Numbered from the stretch's first letter, positions 14,027 through 20,409 are shown. The stretch: DNA of 22,136 nt from Candidatus Nitrosomarinus sp. (GCA_003702465.1 REGF01000005.1:1-22136); one strand, 5' to 3'. Translations and numbers: made by a program. The notes: generated by a model from the letters alone, not told the origin.

Positions 14027-14439
14027 TAAACGCTGCCAGGACCTTTTAAAAGCATATTCTCACATTCTTTACAAACTTGTTCATCAATATCAGATTCTAA
14101 ATTATGATGAATTTCACATATCAACAAGCTTGATTTAATATAATTACATAGTCCAATAAATTTAGAAAGGCTAGAAGGAGTATAAGCTAAATCAGAAGCA
14201 AGGTTTTGGCATAATTCATCAATTAATTCTGCAACTTGTTTTTCAGATAATAATTTTGCAATAAGAGAAGGATCACCTCTAGTACCTCTAATGTAATTGC
14301 TTATGGCAGCTTGAGTCACTCCAAGCATTTTAGAAATTTCATCTTCTCTAATATCATGTTCCTCAGCCAATTTTTTTGCTAAAATTGCCCTTAATGCAGG
14401 AATTAATGTTTTAGATTCAATTTCAGCAGGAAGTAACAT
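14023..14439 (-). CDS. HTH (Xre-like) transcriptional regulator with C-terminal Cys/His cluster
   Basis: 138 residues. Residues about 28-54 (HDIREDEISKMLGVTQAAIS then NYIRG) are a Cro/Xre-type helix-turn-helix like that of archaeal COG2522 predicted regulators. The middle is helical, and the C-terminus has C108, H111, H112, C123 and C126 (QVCKECENML), a possible metal or redox site of the CxxC type. It is divergent from the asparagine-synthase-like gene with 101 bp between starts, so control of itself and that neighbour is a fair guess. The TATA box TTTAAA at 14463-14468 is 26.5 bp before the ATG at 14439. Ligand and targets unknown. Confidence 0.8.
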   Translation of the reverse strand: MLLPAEIESKTLIPALRAILAKKLAEEHDIREDEISKMLGVTQAAISNYIRGTRGDPSLIAKLLSEKQVAELIDELCQNLASDLAYTPSSLSKFIGLCNYIKSSLLICEIHHNLESDIDEQVCKECENMLLKGPGSVY

Positions 14440-14462
14440 GTTTTGAAATCTGAATATCGGAA

Positions 14463-14468
14463 TTTAAA
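14463..14468 (-). promoter_or_regulatory. TATA box of the HTH regulator gene
   Basis: TTTAAA centred 26.5 bp before the ATG at 14439. Confidence 0.5.
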
Positions 14469-14511
14469 GTTTCCAGTGATAAAAAAGATCAATATACAAT
14501 CTAGGCATATC

Positions 14512-14519
14512 TATTTTAA
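14512..14519 (+). promoter_or_regulatory. TATA box of the asparagine-synthase-like gene
   Basis: TATTTTAA centred 25.5 bp upstream of the TTG at 14541; it supports that unusual start codon and a leaderless mRNA. Confidence 0.5.
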
Positions 14520-14540
14520 TTTCAAATCTAATCAAAGATA

Positions 14541-15485
14541 TTGGAAGATTTTTCTAGAAAAATATATCAAATTTTAGAAAAGTCATGTGATTTATCAGAA
14601 TCGAAATTGATTGCATTATCTGGAGGTTTAGACAGTTCAATTCTAGCACATTATATTAAAAAAAGAGAATCTAAAGGAATTGCCATAATTTCAGAAGATT
14701 TTGTTTCTACAGATCTTACATATTGTCAAATTATTTCAAAAGAAACAAAAATTCCACTGACGATTTATAATGTAACAACTTCAGAGATACTTGAAGCAGT
14801 TGAAAGTACAATTAAAATTTTAAAAAATTTCAACGACATAGAAATTAGAAATAATGTTGTAATGTATTTAGCAATTAAATGGGCTAAAGAAAATGATTAC
14901 AAATCAATTATCACTGGTGATGGAGCTGATGAATTATTTGCAGGGTATAATTTCCTTGTAAATAAACCTGAAAACGAATTAGATTCAGAAATAAAACGAG
15001 TTTGTTCAATAATGCATTTTCCTAGCCAAAAAATTGGGGAGGAATTAAAAATCAAAGTAGAATCACCGTTTCTAGATGAAGAATTAATTAAAATGGCTAA
15101 GGAAATTCCATCAAATTTAAAAATAAAAGAGGAAAAAGAAACTAGATTTGGAAAATGGATATTACGAAAAACATTTGAAAATTACTTACCATCTCAAATA
15201 GTTTGGAGAAAAAAATCACCTATGCAAGATGGGGCAGGTACTGTAGGTCTGACTAATTTATTTGAATCAATAATTAATGAAGAAAAATTTGTTGAAAAGA
15301 AATTAACAGTAAAAAAGGATGATGACGTTGTTATCAGAACTAGAGAATCAATGTATTATTATGAAATTTTTAAAAAAATGTATGGAATGCCTGTAGACAA
15401 AAATGCTGAAACACAGTGCCCATATTGCAAACATGAAGTTATGGATTCAAAATTTTGTAGAATGTGTGGAGCGTTTCCAATCTAA
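14541..15485 (+). CDS. Stand-alone asparagine-synthase-type ATPase with C-terminal zinc ribbon
   Basis: 314 residues. The N-terminal two thirds is an N-type ATP pyrophosphatase of the Asn_synthase family: PP-loop LSGGLDSS at 26-33, the second signature TGDGADELFAGY at 125-136, SPFLDEELIKMAKEIP, and RKTFENYLP plus WRKKSPMQDGAG near the C-terminal half, which adenylate a carboxylate for amidation. The glutaminase domain (Cys2 nucleophile) that forms the first half of AsnB is absent. Residues 291-314 are a zinc ribbon, C293-x2-C296 and C306-x2-C309 (CPYCKHEV, FCRMCG). It may use free ammonia or an unlinked glutaminase, on asparagine or on a macromolecule bound through the ribbon. Starts at TTG 14541. 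Divergent from the HTH regulator; 4-bp stop overlap with the YHS gene. Confidence 0.85.
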   Translation: MEDFSRKIYQILEKSCDLSESKLIALSGGLDSSILAHYIKKRESKGIAIISEDFVSTDLTYCQIISKETKIPLTIYNVTTSEILEAVESTIKILKNFNDIEIRNNVVMYLAIKWAKENDYKSIITGDGADELFAGYNFLVNKPENELDSEIKRVCSIMHFPSQKIGEELKIKVESPFLDEELIKMAKEIPSNLKIKEEKETRFGKWILRKTFENYLPSQIVWRKKSPMQDGAGTVGLTNLFESIINEEKFVEKKLTVKKDDDVVIRTRESMYYYEIFKKMYGMPVDKNAETQCPYCKHEVMDSKFCRMCGAFPI

Positions 15486-15628
15486 ACATTATTTTTGTAT
15501 TTTCGTGGTTTTTTTATGAAAATTTTTCTACATCCATTACAACAAAAGTAGAAATTTTTACCCTTATGGTCATGAATTAAAGCAATATCTTCATCTAATT
15601 CAATTCCACAAACAGGATCAACTGGCAC
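15482..15628 (-). CDS. YHS-domain metal-binding protein (48 residues)
   Basis: A small minus-strand gene starting at GTG 15628: MPVDPVCGIELDEDIALIHD then HKGKNFYFCCNGCRKIFIKK and PRKYKNNV. It is a complete YHS domain: PVCGIEL at the start, the FYFCCNGCRKIF core with C29, C30, C33 plus C7, and the K-P-x-K-Y ending. YHS domains bind metals (copper, iron) and occur in P-type ATPases and metal-responsive proteins; alone they may be chaperones or sensors. A TATA box (15651-15658) lies 26.5 bp from the GTG, which fixes the start. In a copper-dependent ammonia oxidiser a copper role is attractive but inferred. The 108-bp gap to the aldo/keto reductase stop holds only this promoter. Confidence 0.8.
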   Translation of the reverse strand: MPVDPVCGIELDEDIALIHDHKGKNFYFCCNGCRKIFIKKPRKYKNNV

Positions 15629-15650
15629 AAATTTTTTTATTTTTAAATTC

Positions 15651-15658
15651 TATTTATA
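15651..15658 (-). promoter_or_regulatory. TATA box of the YHS gene
   Basis: TATAAATA on the minus strand, a strong consensus match, centred 26.5 bp upstream of the GTG at 15628. Confidence 0.65.
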
Positions 15659-15736
15659 GATTCAGTAATAGAAATCACCAATAGATGAATTAGTTTGGCA
15701 AAATAAACAGATTTTAAAAAATATAATTATCCAATT

Positions 15737-16837
15737 TCAAGAAGTCAATTTTTTAACTAATTCAACAAAATCAACGTCGGATATTGGAGGAATTTTCATA
15801 ATTTCTAAATTTTCAGATACATGTTCTGAAGATTTTTGTCCTACTAATGGAGCTAACACACCAGGTGAAGAACGAATAAATTGTAATGCACGTAATGAGG
15901 ATTTCAAATCATTAAATTCAGGCATTACTCCAGGAGCTAATAATCTACCTTGCATAAATGGAACACTTGTAAAAACACCAATTCCTAAAGTTACTGCAGA
16001 TTCTAAAATTGAAACAGATTTGTCTTGAATGGTTTGATTTTTTTGAAGTAAAGCTTGATCATAACTCATATTGTAAGGTAATTGAATGAATTTGAATCCA
16101 TGATTTTCTCCACCAACATTCTTTGCCATGTTAACAATATCCTCTAAAGAAAGATATTGAGGATTATCATTTTTTACTCTAAAACATTCCCATGTTGCCA
16201 TTCCATAAAATTTTATTTTCCCTTCATCACGTTTTTGTTCATATAATTCAAAAACAGATTTTAATTTTTCTAGAAATTGTTCTTTACTAATATCATTAAT
16301 TTGTCCTTCAATACCATTATGTAAATACATTAAATCAATGCATTCGAGATCCAAATTTTTTAAACTTCTATCCAATTGATCAGACAAATATGAAGTAGTC
16401 ATACAATGATACCCAGAAGTAATATCGCCTTCTTTGACAATACCTGGTTTTCCTAATTCTCGCATCACATATTGCATAAAATCTTCTTTAATGTCTGCAT
16501 CATTTGTGACGTATCCATTTTTACTACTAACAAATATTTGATTTCGATGGATTTTTTCTTCCTGAATTAATTCTGAAATTGCCTTACCAACAGAACGTTC
16601 AGCCTTTTGAGCACGATAATTGATAGCAGTATCAATTACATTAACGCCTGATGAAACTGACTGTTTTACAGCATTTTTTACCAATTCATCAGTTTGATTA
16701 TCAGGATTACCAAGATAGGTTCCAATTCCGATATTAGAGAGGTGTAAATCTTGAAAAATATTAAAATTTTCAGGATTAACTGTAGAATTTTTTGAAAATT
16801 CTTTTGTTCCTTCAGATGTTGCAAATCCAGAAACCAT
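15737..16837 (-). CDS. Aldo/keto reductase
   Basis: A 366-residue TIM-barrel NAD(P)H-dependent oxidoreductase. The catalytic tetrad is visible: D69 and Y74 in NVIDTAINYR, K106 in VSSKNGYV, H173 in LMYLHNG. The rest follows the AKR pattern (FKFIQLPYNM, GIGVFTSVPF, RSSPGVLAPLVGQKSSEHV near the end for cofactor binding). It is longer than the usual 280-330 residues because of an N-terminal lead of about 30 and an insertion around 110-145. The substrate is not deducible. It reads toward the YHS gene; a TATA-like element at 16858-16865 supports the ATG at 16837. Downstream of, and on the same strand as, the menA-like gene, 34 bp apart. Confidence 0.92.
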   Translation of the reverse strand: MVSGFATSEGTKEFSKNSTVNPENFNIFQDLHLSNIGIGTYLGNPDNQTDELVKNAVKQSVSSGVNVIDTAINYRAQKAERSVGKAISELIQEEKIHRNQIFVSSKNGYVTNDADIKEDFMQYVMRELGKPGIVKEGDITSGYHCMTTSYLSDQLDRSLKNLDLECIDLMYLHNGIEGQINDISKEQFLEKLKSVFELYEQKRDEGKIKFYGMATWECFRVKNDNPQYLSLEDIVNMAKNVGGENHGFKFIQLPYNMSYDQALLQKNQTIQDKSVSILESAVTLGIGVFTSVPFMQGRLLAPGVMPEFNDLKSSLRALQFIRSSPGVLAPLVGQKSSEHVSENLEIMKIPPISDVDFVELVKKLTS

Positions 16838-16857
16838 GAATTTATTAAAAATTAACT

Positions 16858-16865
16858 AAATTTAT
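16858..16865 (-). promoter_or_regulatory. TATA-like box of the aldo/keto reductase gene
   Basis: ATAAATTT on the minus strand, centred 24.5 bp before the ATG at 16837, in the 34-bp gap after the prenyltransferase gene. Confidence 0.4.
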
Positions 16866-16871
16866 GTATGT

Positions 16872-17756
16872 TTAGAGAGGGAATAAGAAACCAATTACAA
16901 ACAAAATGCCAGTTAGTCGACTAAACTTTAAACTCAATGACATGAAAGGTTCCAAATTTTTAATTGATTCAAAATTTTTCTGCAATCCTATTCCAGATTT
17001 TATCATCAATGGAAAGCTCAATAAACTAATCAAAGTCAAAATAGGAAAATAATTCAAAATGACACCAATTAGAATAACACCATAAGCAACGGCTGGAAAA
17101 ATCCAAAATAATTTTCTTGCCTTGTCTTTTCCAGCAGCTATGACTAATGTTTTTCTGCCTTTGGATTTATCGGCATCATGATCCGGAAAAGATGCAATAA
17201 ACAAAACTAATGAGGATAAAGTTCCAATTACAATTCCAGCTAAAATTGATTCTACATTAACTAGACCAGATTGAATGTAAAACGTTCCAATTACAATCAT
17301 AGAACCCTTTACTGCAACAAAAAATTCACCTAAACCAGAGTCTACAATTTTTGTAGAATAAAAATAGATTGAAACAATTGCAAATCCCAAAATTATTGCA
17401 ATTAAAATTCCATATGTAATAACAAAGTAACCGCCAATTAAAGAACCAATTACTAAGAAAATTATTCCGGCACGATAAACAGAAGATGGTTTTAGCAATC
17501 CCTCAGGCAATACACCTGTGCCACCACTCATTTTAGTTCGAGTTGTTTTAGTATCTATACCTCGTTTGAAATCCCAATAATCATTAAGCAAATCCACACT
17601 AGCGTGCAATGCCATTACACCTGCAAATGTCAGAATAGCATCAAAGTAACCTATAGAACCATTTAGGGACCAATTTAATGCCAATCCAGTCATTACTGCA
17701 ATTACAGAGGCTAACAGAAAACGTACTCGAATTACACGTAACCAAACTGAAATCAT
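16872..17756 (-). CDS. menA: UbiA-family prenyltransferase, MenA-like
   Basis: About 294 residues with some eight to nine transmembrane helices. Two Asp-rich prenyl-diphosphate sites are present: NDYWDFKRGID (residues 58-68 from this start) and PDHDADKSKGRKTL (about 191-204), both of the MenA rather than UbiA/COX10 style. MenA joins 1,4-dihydroxy-2-naphthoate to a polyprenyl chain to make menaquinone, the respiratory quinone reported in ammonia-oxidising archaea; other UbiA enzymes make archaeal lipids (DGGGP synthase), which this resembles less. Start: ATG at 17756 is chosen because a TATA box (17779-17786) is centred 26.5 bp upstream; the ATG five codons earlier, at 17771, is too close to that box. 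Confidence 0.82.
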   Translation of the reverse strand: MISVWLRVIRVRFLLASVIAVMTGLALNWSLNGSIGYFDAILTFAGVMALHASVDLLNDYWDFKRGIDTKTTRTKMSGGTGVLPEGLLKPSSVYRAGIIFLVIGSLIGGYFVITYGILIAIILGFAIVSIYFYSTKIVDSGLGEFFVAVKGSMIVIGTFYIQSGLVNVESILAGIVIGTLSSLVLFIASFPDHDADKSKGRKTLVIAAGKDKARKLFWIFPAVAYGVILIGVILNYFPILTLISLLSFPLMIKSGIGLQKNFESIKNLEPFMSLSLKFSRLTGILFVIGFLFPL

Positions 17757-17778
17757 ATGTGACAAAGCCATTTTTTAC

Positions 17779-17786
17779 TATAAAAT
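17779..17786 (-). promoter_or_regulatory. TATA box of the menA-like gene
   Basis: ATTTTATA on the minus strand, centred 26.5 bp from the ATG at 17756; decides between two in-frame ATGs. Confidence 0.55.
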
Positions 17787-17810
17787 TTGTTAGTTTCTGC
17801 TTTAACCAAA

Positions 17811-17818
17811 TTTTATAT
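17811..17818 (+). promoter_or_regulatory. TATA box of the 68-residue zinc-ribbon gene
   Basis: TTTTATAT centred 26.5 bp before the ATG at 17841; excludes the in-frame ATG at 17817, which lies inside the box. Confidence 0.55.
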
Positions 17819-17840
17819 GAAAATATTTGGAAAGATAGTC

Positions 17841-18047
17841 ATGAGGTTTGGAAAGATTCAAGAAAATGAAAACATCATTAAATTCAATTTAGAATTAAAA
17901 TGTACTAACTGTGGAAAAAAAGTTCCAGGAGGAATGAAAACAGGTGAAAAATTTTATGAGACAGATGAATTTTACAACGAATTAGAGCAATTTAAAAAAA
18001 CTTACCTTTGTGGCGTTTGCAGAGACAAAGAAAGATTAGATAGTTAA
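17841..18047 (+). CDS. Small zinc-ribbon protein, function unknown
   Basis: 68 residues: a beta-like lead MRFGKIQENENIIKFNLELK, then CTNCGKKVPGGMKTGEKFYE, an acidic helical linker and YLCGVCRDKERLDS. Two CxxC knuckles about 34 residues apart make a long zinc ribbon or treble clef. No named family is recognised. The open frame continues upstream to an ATG at 17817 and a TTG at 17787, but the TATA box at 17811-17818 places the transcript start at 17841. It is divergent from the menA-like gene and convergent with the DUF2203 gene (3 bp between stops). Confidence 0.7.
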   Translation: MRFGKIQENENIIKFNLELKCTNCGKKVPGGMKTGEKFYETDEFYNELEQFKKTYLCGVCRDKERLDS

Positions 18048-18050
18048 ATT

Positions 18051-18452
18051 TTAAACCAAAGATTCATCATCGACTTCAATAGGTTTTCTTCCCATAAATC
18101 CAGATTCTTTATCATGCCAAAATTTTATTTCAGTTTCACCATGTTTCCAACACAAACAAACTTCTTCGTCAAATCTTTTAGAAGGAAAATCAAGTAATCC
18201 TTGATCAATACTTTTTATCATCACGCCAGTACTTTCTAGGATTTCGACTGACTGATAAAATTTAGTAATTGCAGTATTGAGTTTTTGTTTTAATTCCATA
18301 TATTTTTCAAAGGAATTAGTAGTAGAAACAGTCAGTTGTAATTCTTTTTCAATTTTTGTAATATCATTTTTTTTGGCTAAAGAATATTCAAATTTTTTAA
18401 TTACATCAGGCAATGCTTCATTTGCCTCTTTTGCTGTAAAAAATGAAAACAT
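18051..18452 (-). CDS. DUF2203-family protein
   Basis: 133 residues: FFTAKEANEALPDVIKKFEY at the start, a coiled-coil-like Lys/Glu helix (about 25-65), then GVMIKSIDQGLLDFPSKR and LCWKHGETEIKFWHDKESGF. The order, with the conserved DxGLxDFP, LCW and FWHD motifs, is diagnostic of DUF2203 (COG4911), a family of unknown function in bacteria and archaea. The frame extends to 18563 but that would overlap the divergent 18524 gene; ATG at 18452 begins at the family's normal N-terminus and has a TATA-like element (18473-18481) 25 bp upstream. Confidence 0.85.
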   Translation of the reverse strand: MFSFFTAKEANEALPDVIKKFEYSLAKKNDITKIEKELQLTVSTTNSFEKYMELKQKLNTAITKFYQSVEILESTGVMIKSIDQGLLDFPSKRFDEEVCLCWKHGETEIKFWHDKESGFMGRKPIEVDDESLV

Positions 18453-18472
18453 ATTTCCTTTCAAAAAACCTT

Positions 18473-18481
18473 GATTAAAAA
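18473..18481 (-). promoter_or_regulatory. TATA-like box of the DUF2203 gene
   Basis: TTTTTAATC on the minus strand, centred 25 bp before the ATG at 18452. Confidence 0.45.
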
Positions 18482-18494
18482 TCTTAGGCGCAAA

Positions 18495-18502
18495 TTTATT
18501 AA
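18495..18502 (+). promoter_or_regulatory. TATA box of the 18524 gene
   Basis: TTTATTAA centred 25.5 bp before the ATG at 18524; lies next to the oppositely directed box of the DUF2203 gene. Confidence 0.5.
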
Positions 18503-18523
18503 TCATAGATTTCACACAATAGT

Positions 18524-18802
18524 ATGAGCGAAGATCCTTTAGAAGCAATAATTGTACAAACAATCAATGGTGCAATAGCAACAATTCCAGGTTATCTTGA
18601 AGAAATTAAACAAAGTAACGATACACTAAAAGTAAAAAATCCAGAAGAATTTGTTTATGGTATAGTGATGGGAATGGCATTAGGAATGAGTGGAGCAATA
18701 TTGAGTGCTCAAGAAAAACCACCAACCCCTGAAGATCAAATGAGAGTTAGAGATATCATTTACAAGCACATTCCTGAAATTCGTGAAAGAATTTTTAATT
18801 GA
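18524..18802 (+). CDS. Hypothetical helical protein with Gly/Met/Ala-rich segment
   Basis: 92 residues, not recognised. The central segment YGIVMGMALGMSGAILSAQE (about 45-64) is hydrophobic but short and Gly/Ala/Met-rich, so it is either an amphipathic packing helix or a marginal membrane segment. The flanks are charged helices (PPTPEDQMRVRDIIYKHIPE). No cysteine or catalytic motif. Its TGA stop overlaps the TTG start of the flavin-type split-barrel gene (TTGA, 18799-18802), so the two are almost certainly cotranscribed and translationally coupled. Own promoter at 18495-18502. Confidence 0.75.
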   Translation: MSEDPLEAIIVQTINGAIATIPGYLEEIKQSNDTLKVKNPEEFVYGIVMGMALGMSGAILSAQEKPPTPEDQMRVRDIIYKHIPEIRERIFN

Positions 18803-19197
18803 CAGAATTTACAGAATTAGAAATTAGTTTTCTGAAATCAATTGAGGAAGCGAGAATTGCTACATCAAATAACAATATACCACATGTAAAGCCAGTTTCA
18901 TTCGTATTTTATGAAAATTCAATAATTGTTGCAACAGACTATAACACAAAATCATTTCAAAATATCAAGAATAATCATCATACCAGTATTGTAATCGACA
19001 AATATGTGCCAGGAAGTCACAAAGCAATATGCGTGCAAGGAGTCGTAAAAATTATTGAATCAGGAGTAAAATTTACAGAATTTTACAAAATATTTTTTGA
19101 AAAATTTCAGTGGGTCAGAAATGACCCATGGAAAGAAAATGAAGCCCCATTTTTACAAATTATTCCAAATCATCATACAAGTTGGGGATTGAATTAA
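18799..19197 (+). CDS. Pyridoxamine 5'-phosphate oxidase-like flavin/F420-binding split-barrel protein
   Basis: 132 residues with the split-barrel pattern: LEISFLKSIEEARIATSNNN, HVKPVSFVFYENSIIVATDY, TKSFQNIKNNHHTSIVIDKY, then KAICVQGVVKIIE and a final strand ending HHTSWGLN. Members bind FMN, F420 or haem and reduce or sense small molecules; ammonia-oxidising archaea make F420, so an F420-dependent reductase is possible, but the cofactor cannot be assigned by eye. Starts at TTG 18799 by 4-bp overlap with the upstream gene, indicating coupling. Convergent with the aRF1-family gene 5 bp after its stop. Confidence 0.8.
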   Translation: MTEFTELEISFLKSIEEARIATSNNNIPHVKPVSFVFYENSIIVATDYNTKSFQNIKNNHHTSIVIDKYVPGSHKAICVQGVVKIIESGVKFTEFYKIFFEKFQWVRNDPWKENEAPFLQIIPNHHTSWGLN

Positions 19198-19202
19198 AAA
19201 AA

Positions 19203-20258
19203 TTATTTTATCTTATATCTTAAAATCGCCAAAACAGAATCATCAATTTCAAGTTTTTTAATGATTTTTGGAGACATGGCAAACTCAATTTTACACGATG
19301 TTTTTTTTGCCTCTTCGAGCATTTTAAGAATATTTTTGAATTGAGGTTTTGTATGAAAAACAGTAGAAACAATTAATGTCTCTACACTTCCAATTTTTAA
19401 TGCACGATGAATGACATTGTTCCTTTTAGCAGTTAGACCTTCTTTAACTAATTTCTCATATTTTTGCATCAATTCTTCCATGTGTTTTTTTCGGTATTCA
19501 TAGAGATGATGAATAATTATTTTATGAATATCAGTTACAGAAGTATTAAAAGACAATCCTTCAACAAATCGACATTTAGAAGTAAGTTCAGAATTTAATT
19601 CGTCATAAAATTCTGTTTTGCCATTTCCACTACCACCTAAAAGAATCAATTCAGAATTATCAGACATCAGTCTAACTTTATTTGCAACTTTTTTGAAAAA
19701 GACATGAATTTTTGTTTGTCTAGCTCGTAAAAATCTTCCTTGACTTTGTCCACCTTTTTTATGCCTTCCTTGTAAATCAATTTTTAATTTGGATTCTTGA
19801 ATAATTTGACTTCCAATGTATTTTTGTATTCGTGCAGTTTTTTGATCAATAGTAACTACTAAAACACTATAATTTGTTTTAAGAATATCAGAAAAAGGTT
19901 TCACATATGGTTTTTTGCTAACCATGTAGACATAAGGTAATTTTTTAGAAGTACCAATTACTTTAAGATGAATTTTATCATTTATTATCCATCCAAATAG
20001 ACATAATGTTTTTGTAAACTTACCAACAGAAACAGGATTTTTTTTTAATTCTAATATTTTACTTTCAATTTTCTTTTTAATTTTTTCAACAGATTCAGAT
20101 CTTTTTGTTTCTTGTAATAATTGAATTGTATTTTGCCCCTTACCATAAGGATAGTAAACAGATAGACAAGGACCCTTAATTTCCTTTAATTCAAATAAAA
20201 ATTGGTTAATGGATAACCATTCAGCAGGTTCAATTTCAGAATAGTCAAAAACAGACAC
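19203..20258 (-). CDS. aRF1/VLRF1-family GGQ protein lacking the stop-codon-reading NIKS motif
   Basis: 351 residues aligning by eye along the archaeal release factor 1 plan. Residues about 15-120 resemble a shortened domain 1 (IKGPCLSVYYPYGKG). Residues about 125-260 are the RNase H-like catalytic domain with GRHKKGGQSQGRFLRARQTK, GGQ at 169-171, the methylated peptidyl-tRNA-hydrolysing loop. Residues about 265-351 are a domain-3-like end (TAKRNNVIHRALKIGSVETL). True aRF1 is about 410 residues and has TASNIKS after the first helix of domain 1; here that place reads LLQETKRSESVEKIKKKIES with no NIKS. It should therefore hydrolyse peptidyl-tRNA without reading stop codons, as in Vms1-like and baeRF paralogues. 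The true aRF1 is expected elsewhere. Confidence 0.82.
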   Translation of the reverse strand: MSVFDYSEIEPAEWLSINQFLFELKEIKGPCLSVYYPYGKGQNTIQLLQETKRSESVEKIKKKIESKILELKKNPVSVGKFTKTLCLFGWIINDKIHLKVIGTSKKLPYVYMVSKKPYVKPFSDILKTNYSVLVVTIDQKTARIQKYIGSQIIQESKLKIDLQGRHKKGGQSQGRFLRARQTKIHVFFKKVANKVRLMSDNSELILLGGSGNGKTEFYDELNSELTSKCRFVEGLSFNTSVTDIHKIIIHHLYEYRKKHMEELMQKYEKLVKEGLTAKRNNVIHRALKIGSVETLIVSTVFHTKPQFKNILKMLEEAKKTSCKIEFAMSPKIIKKLEIDDSVLAILRYKIK

Positions 20259-20280
20259 AAAAATGAGTAAAATTACTTTT

Positions 20281-20288
20281 TTTATAAG
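20281..20288. promoter_or_regulatory. TATA box of the aRF1-family gene; possibly bidirectional
   Basis: Minus-strand CTTATAAA is centred 26.5 bp before the ATG at 20258. Read on the plus strand, TTTATAAG is centred 25.5 bp before an ATG at 20310 that opens a 9-codon ORF, so it might also fire toward tfb. Confidence 0.5.
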
Positions 20289-20309
20289 AGTTTGAAAACA
20301 GTGATCAAA

Positions 20310-20339
20310 ATGCCCAATTCATTGAGAGGTGTTTACTAA
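20310..20339 (+). CDS. Possible 9-codon leader ORF (MPNSLRGVY)
   Basis: ATG to TAA, nine residues, lying 25.5 bp from a TATA-like element and directly followed by a hairpin (20343-20365) and a T8 tract (20377-20384). This arrangement could be a leader peptide or a tiny leaderless transcript ahead of the tfb promoter. ORFs this short are common by chance; positional coincidence is the only support. Confidence 0.2.
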   Translation: MPNSLRGVY

Positions 20340-20342
20340 AAG

Positions 20343-20365
20343 CCCAAAATTAGTGATATTTTGGG
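20343..20365. repeat. Perfect 8-bp inverted repeat upstream of tfb
   Basis: CCCAAAAT (20343-20350) and ATTTTGGG (20358-20365) are separated by TAGTGAT. As DNA it is a two-fold operator-like site 38 bp upstream of the tfb TATA box; as RNA it is a stem with three G-C pairs. A second, weaker stem AAAAA-GGCG-TTTTT follows at 20368-20381. Confidence 0.55.
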
Positions 20366-20376
20366 TCAAAAAGGCG

Positions 20377-20384
20377 TTTTTTTT
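20377..20384 (+). terminator. T8 tract after hairpins, possible terminator
   Basis: TTTTTTTT follows the 20343-20365 inverted repeat. Archaeal termination needs mainly a U-run on the non-template strand, so any + strand transcript from 20310 would probably stop here, before the tfb promoter. Confidence 0.35.
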
Positions 20385-20402
20385 GAATAAATTTGAAATA
20401 GC

Positions 20403-20409
20403 TTATATA
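20403..20409 (+). promoter_or_regulatory. TATA box of the tfb-tbp operon
   Basis: TTATATA centred at about 20406 predicts transcription from about 20432. It therefore excludes the GTG at 20421 as start codon and gives tfb a leader of roughly 27 nt, unlike the leaderless genes around it. Confidence 0.55.
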
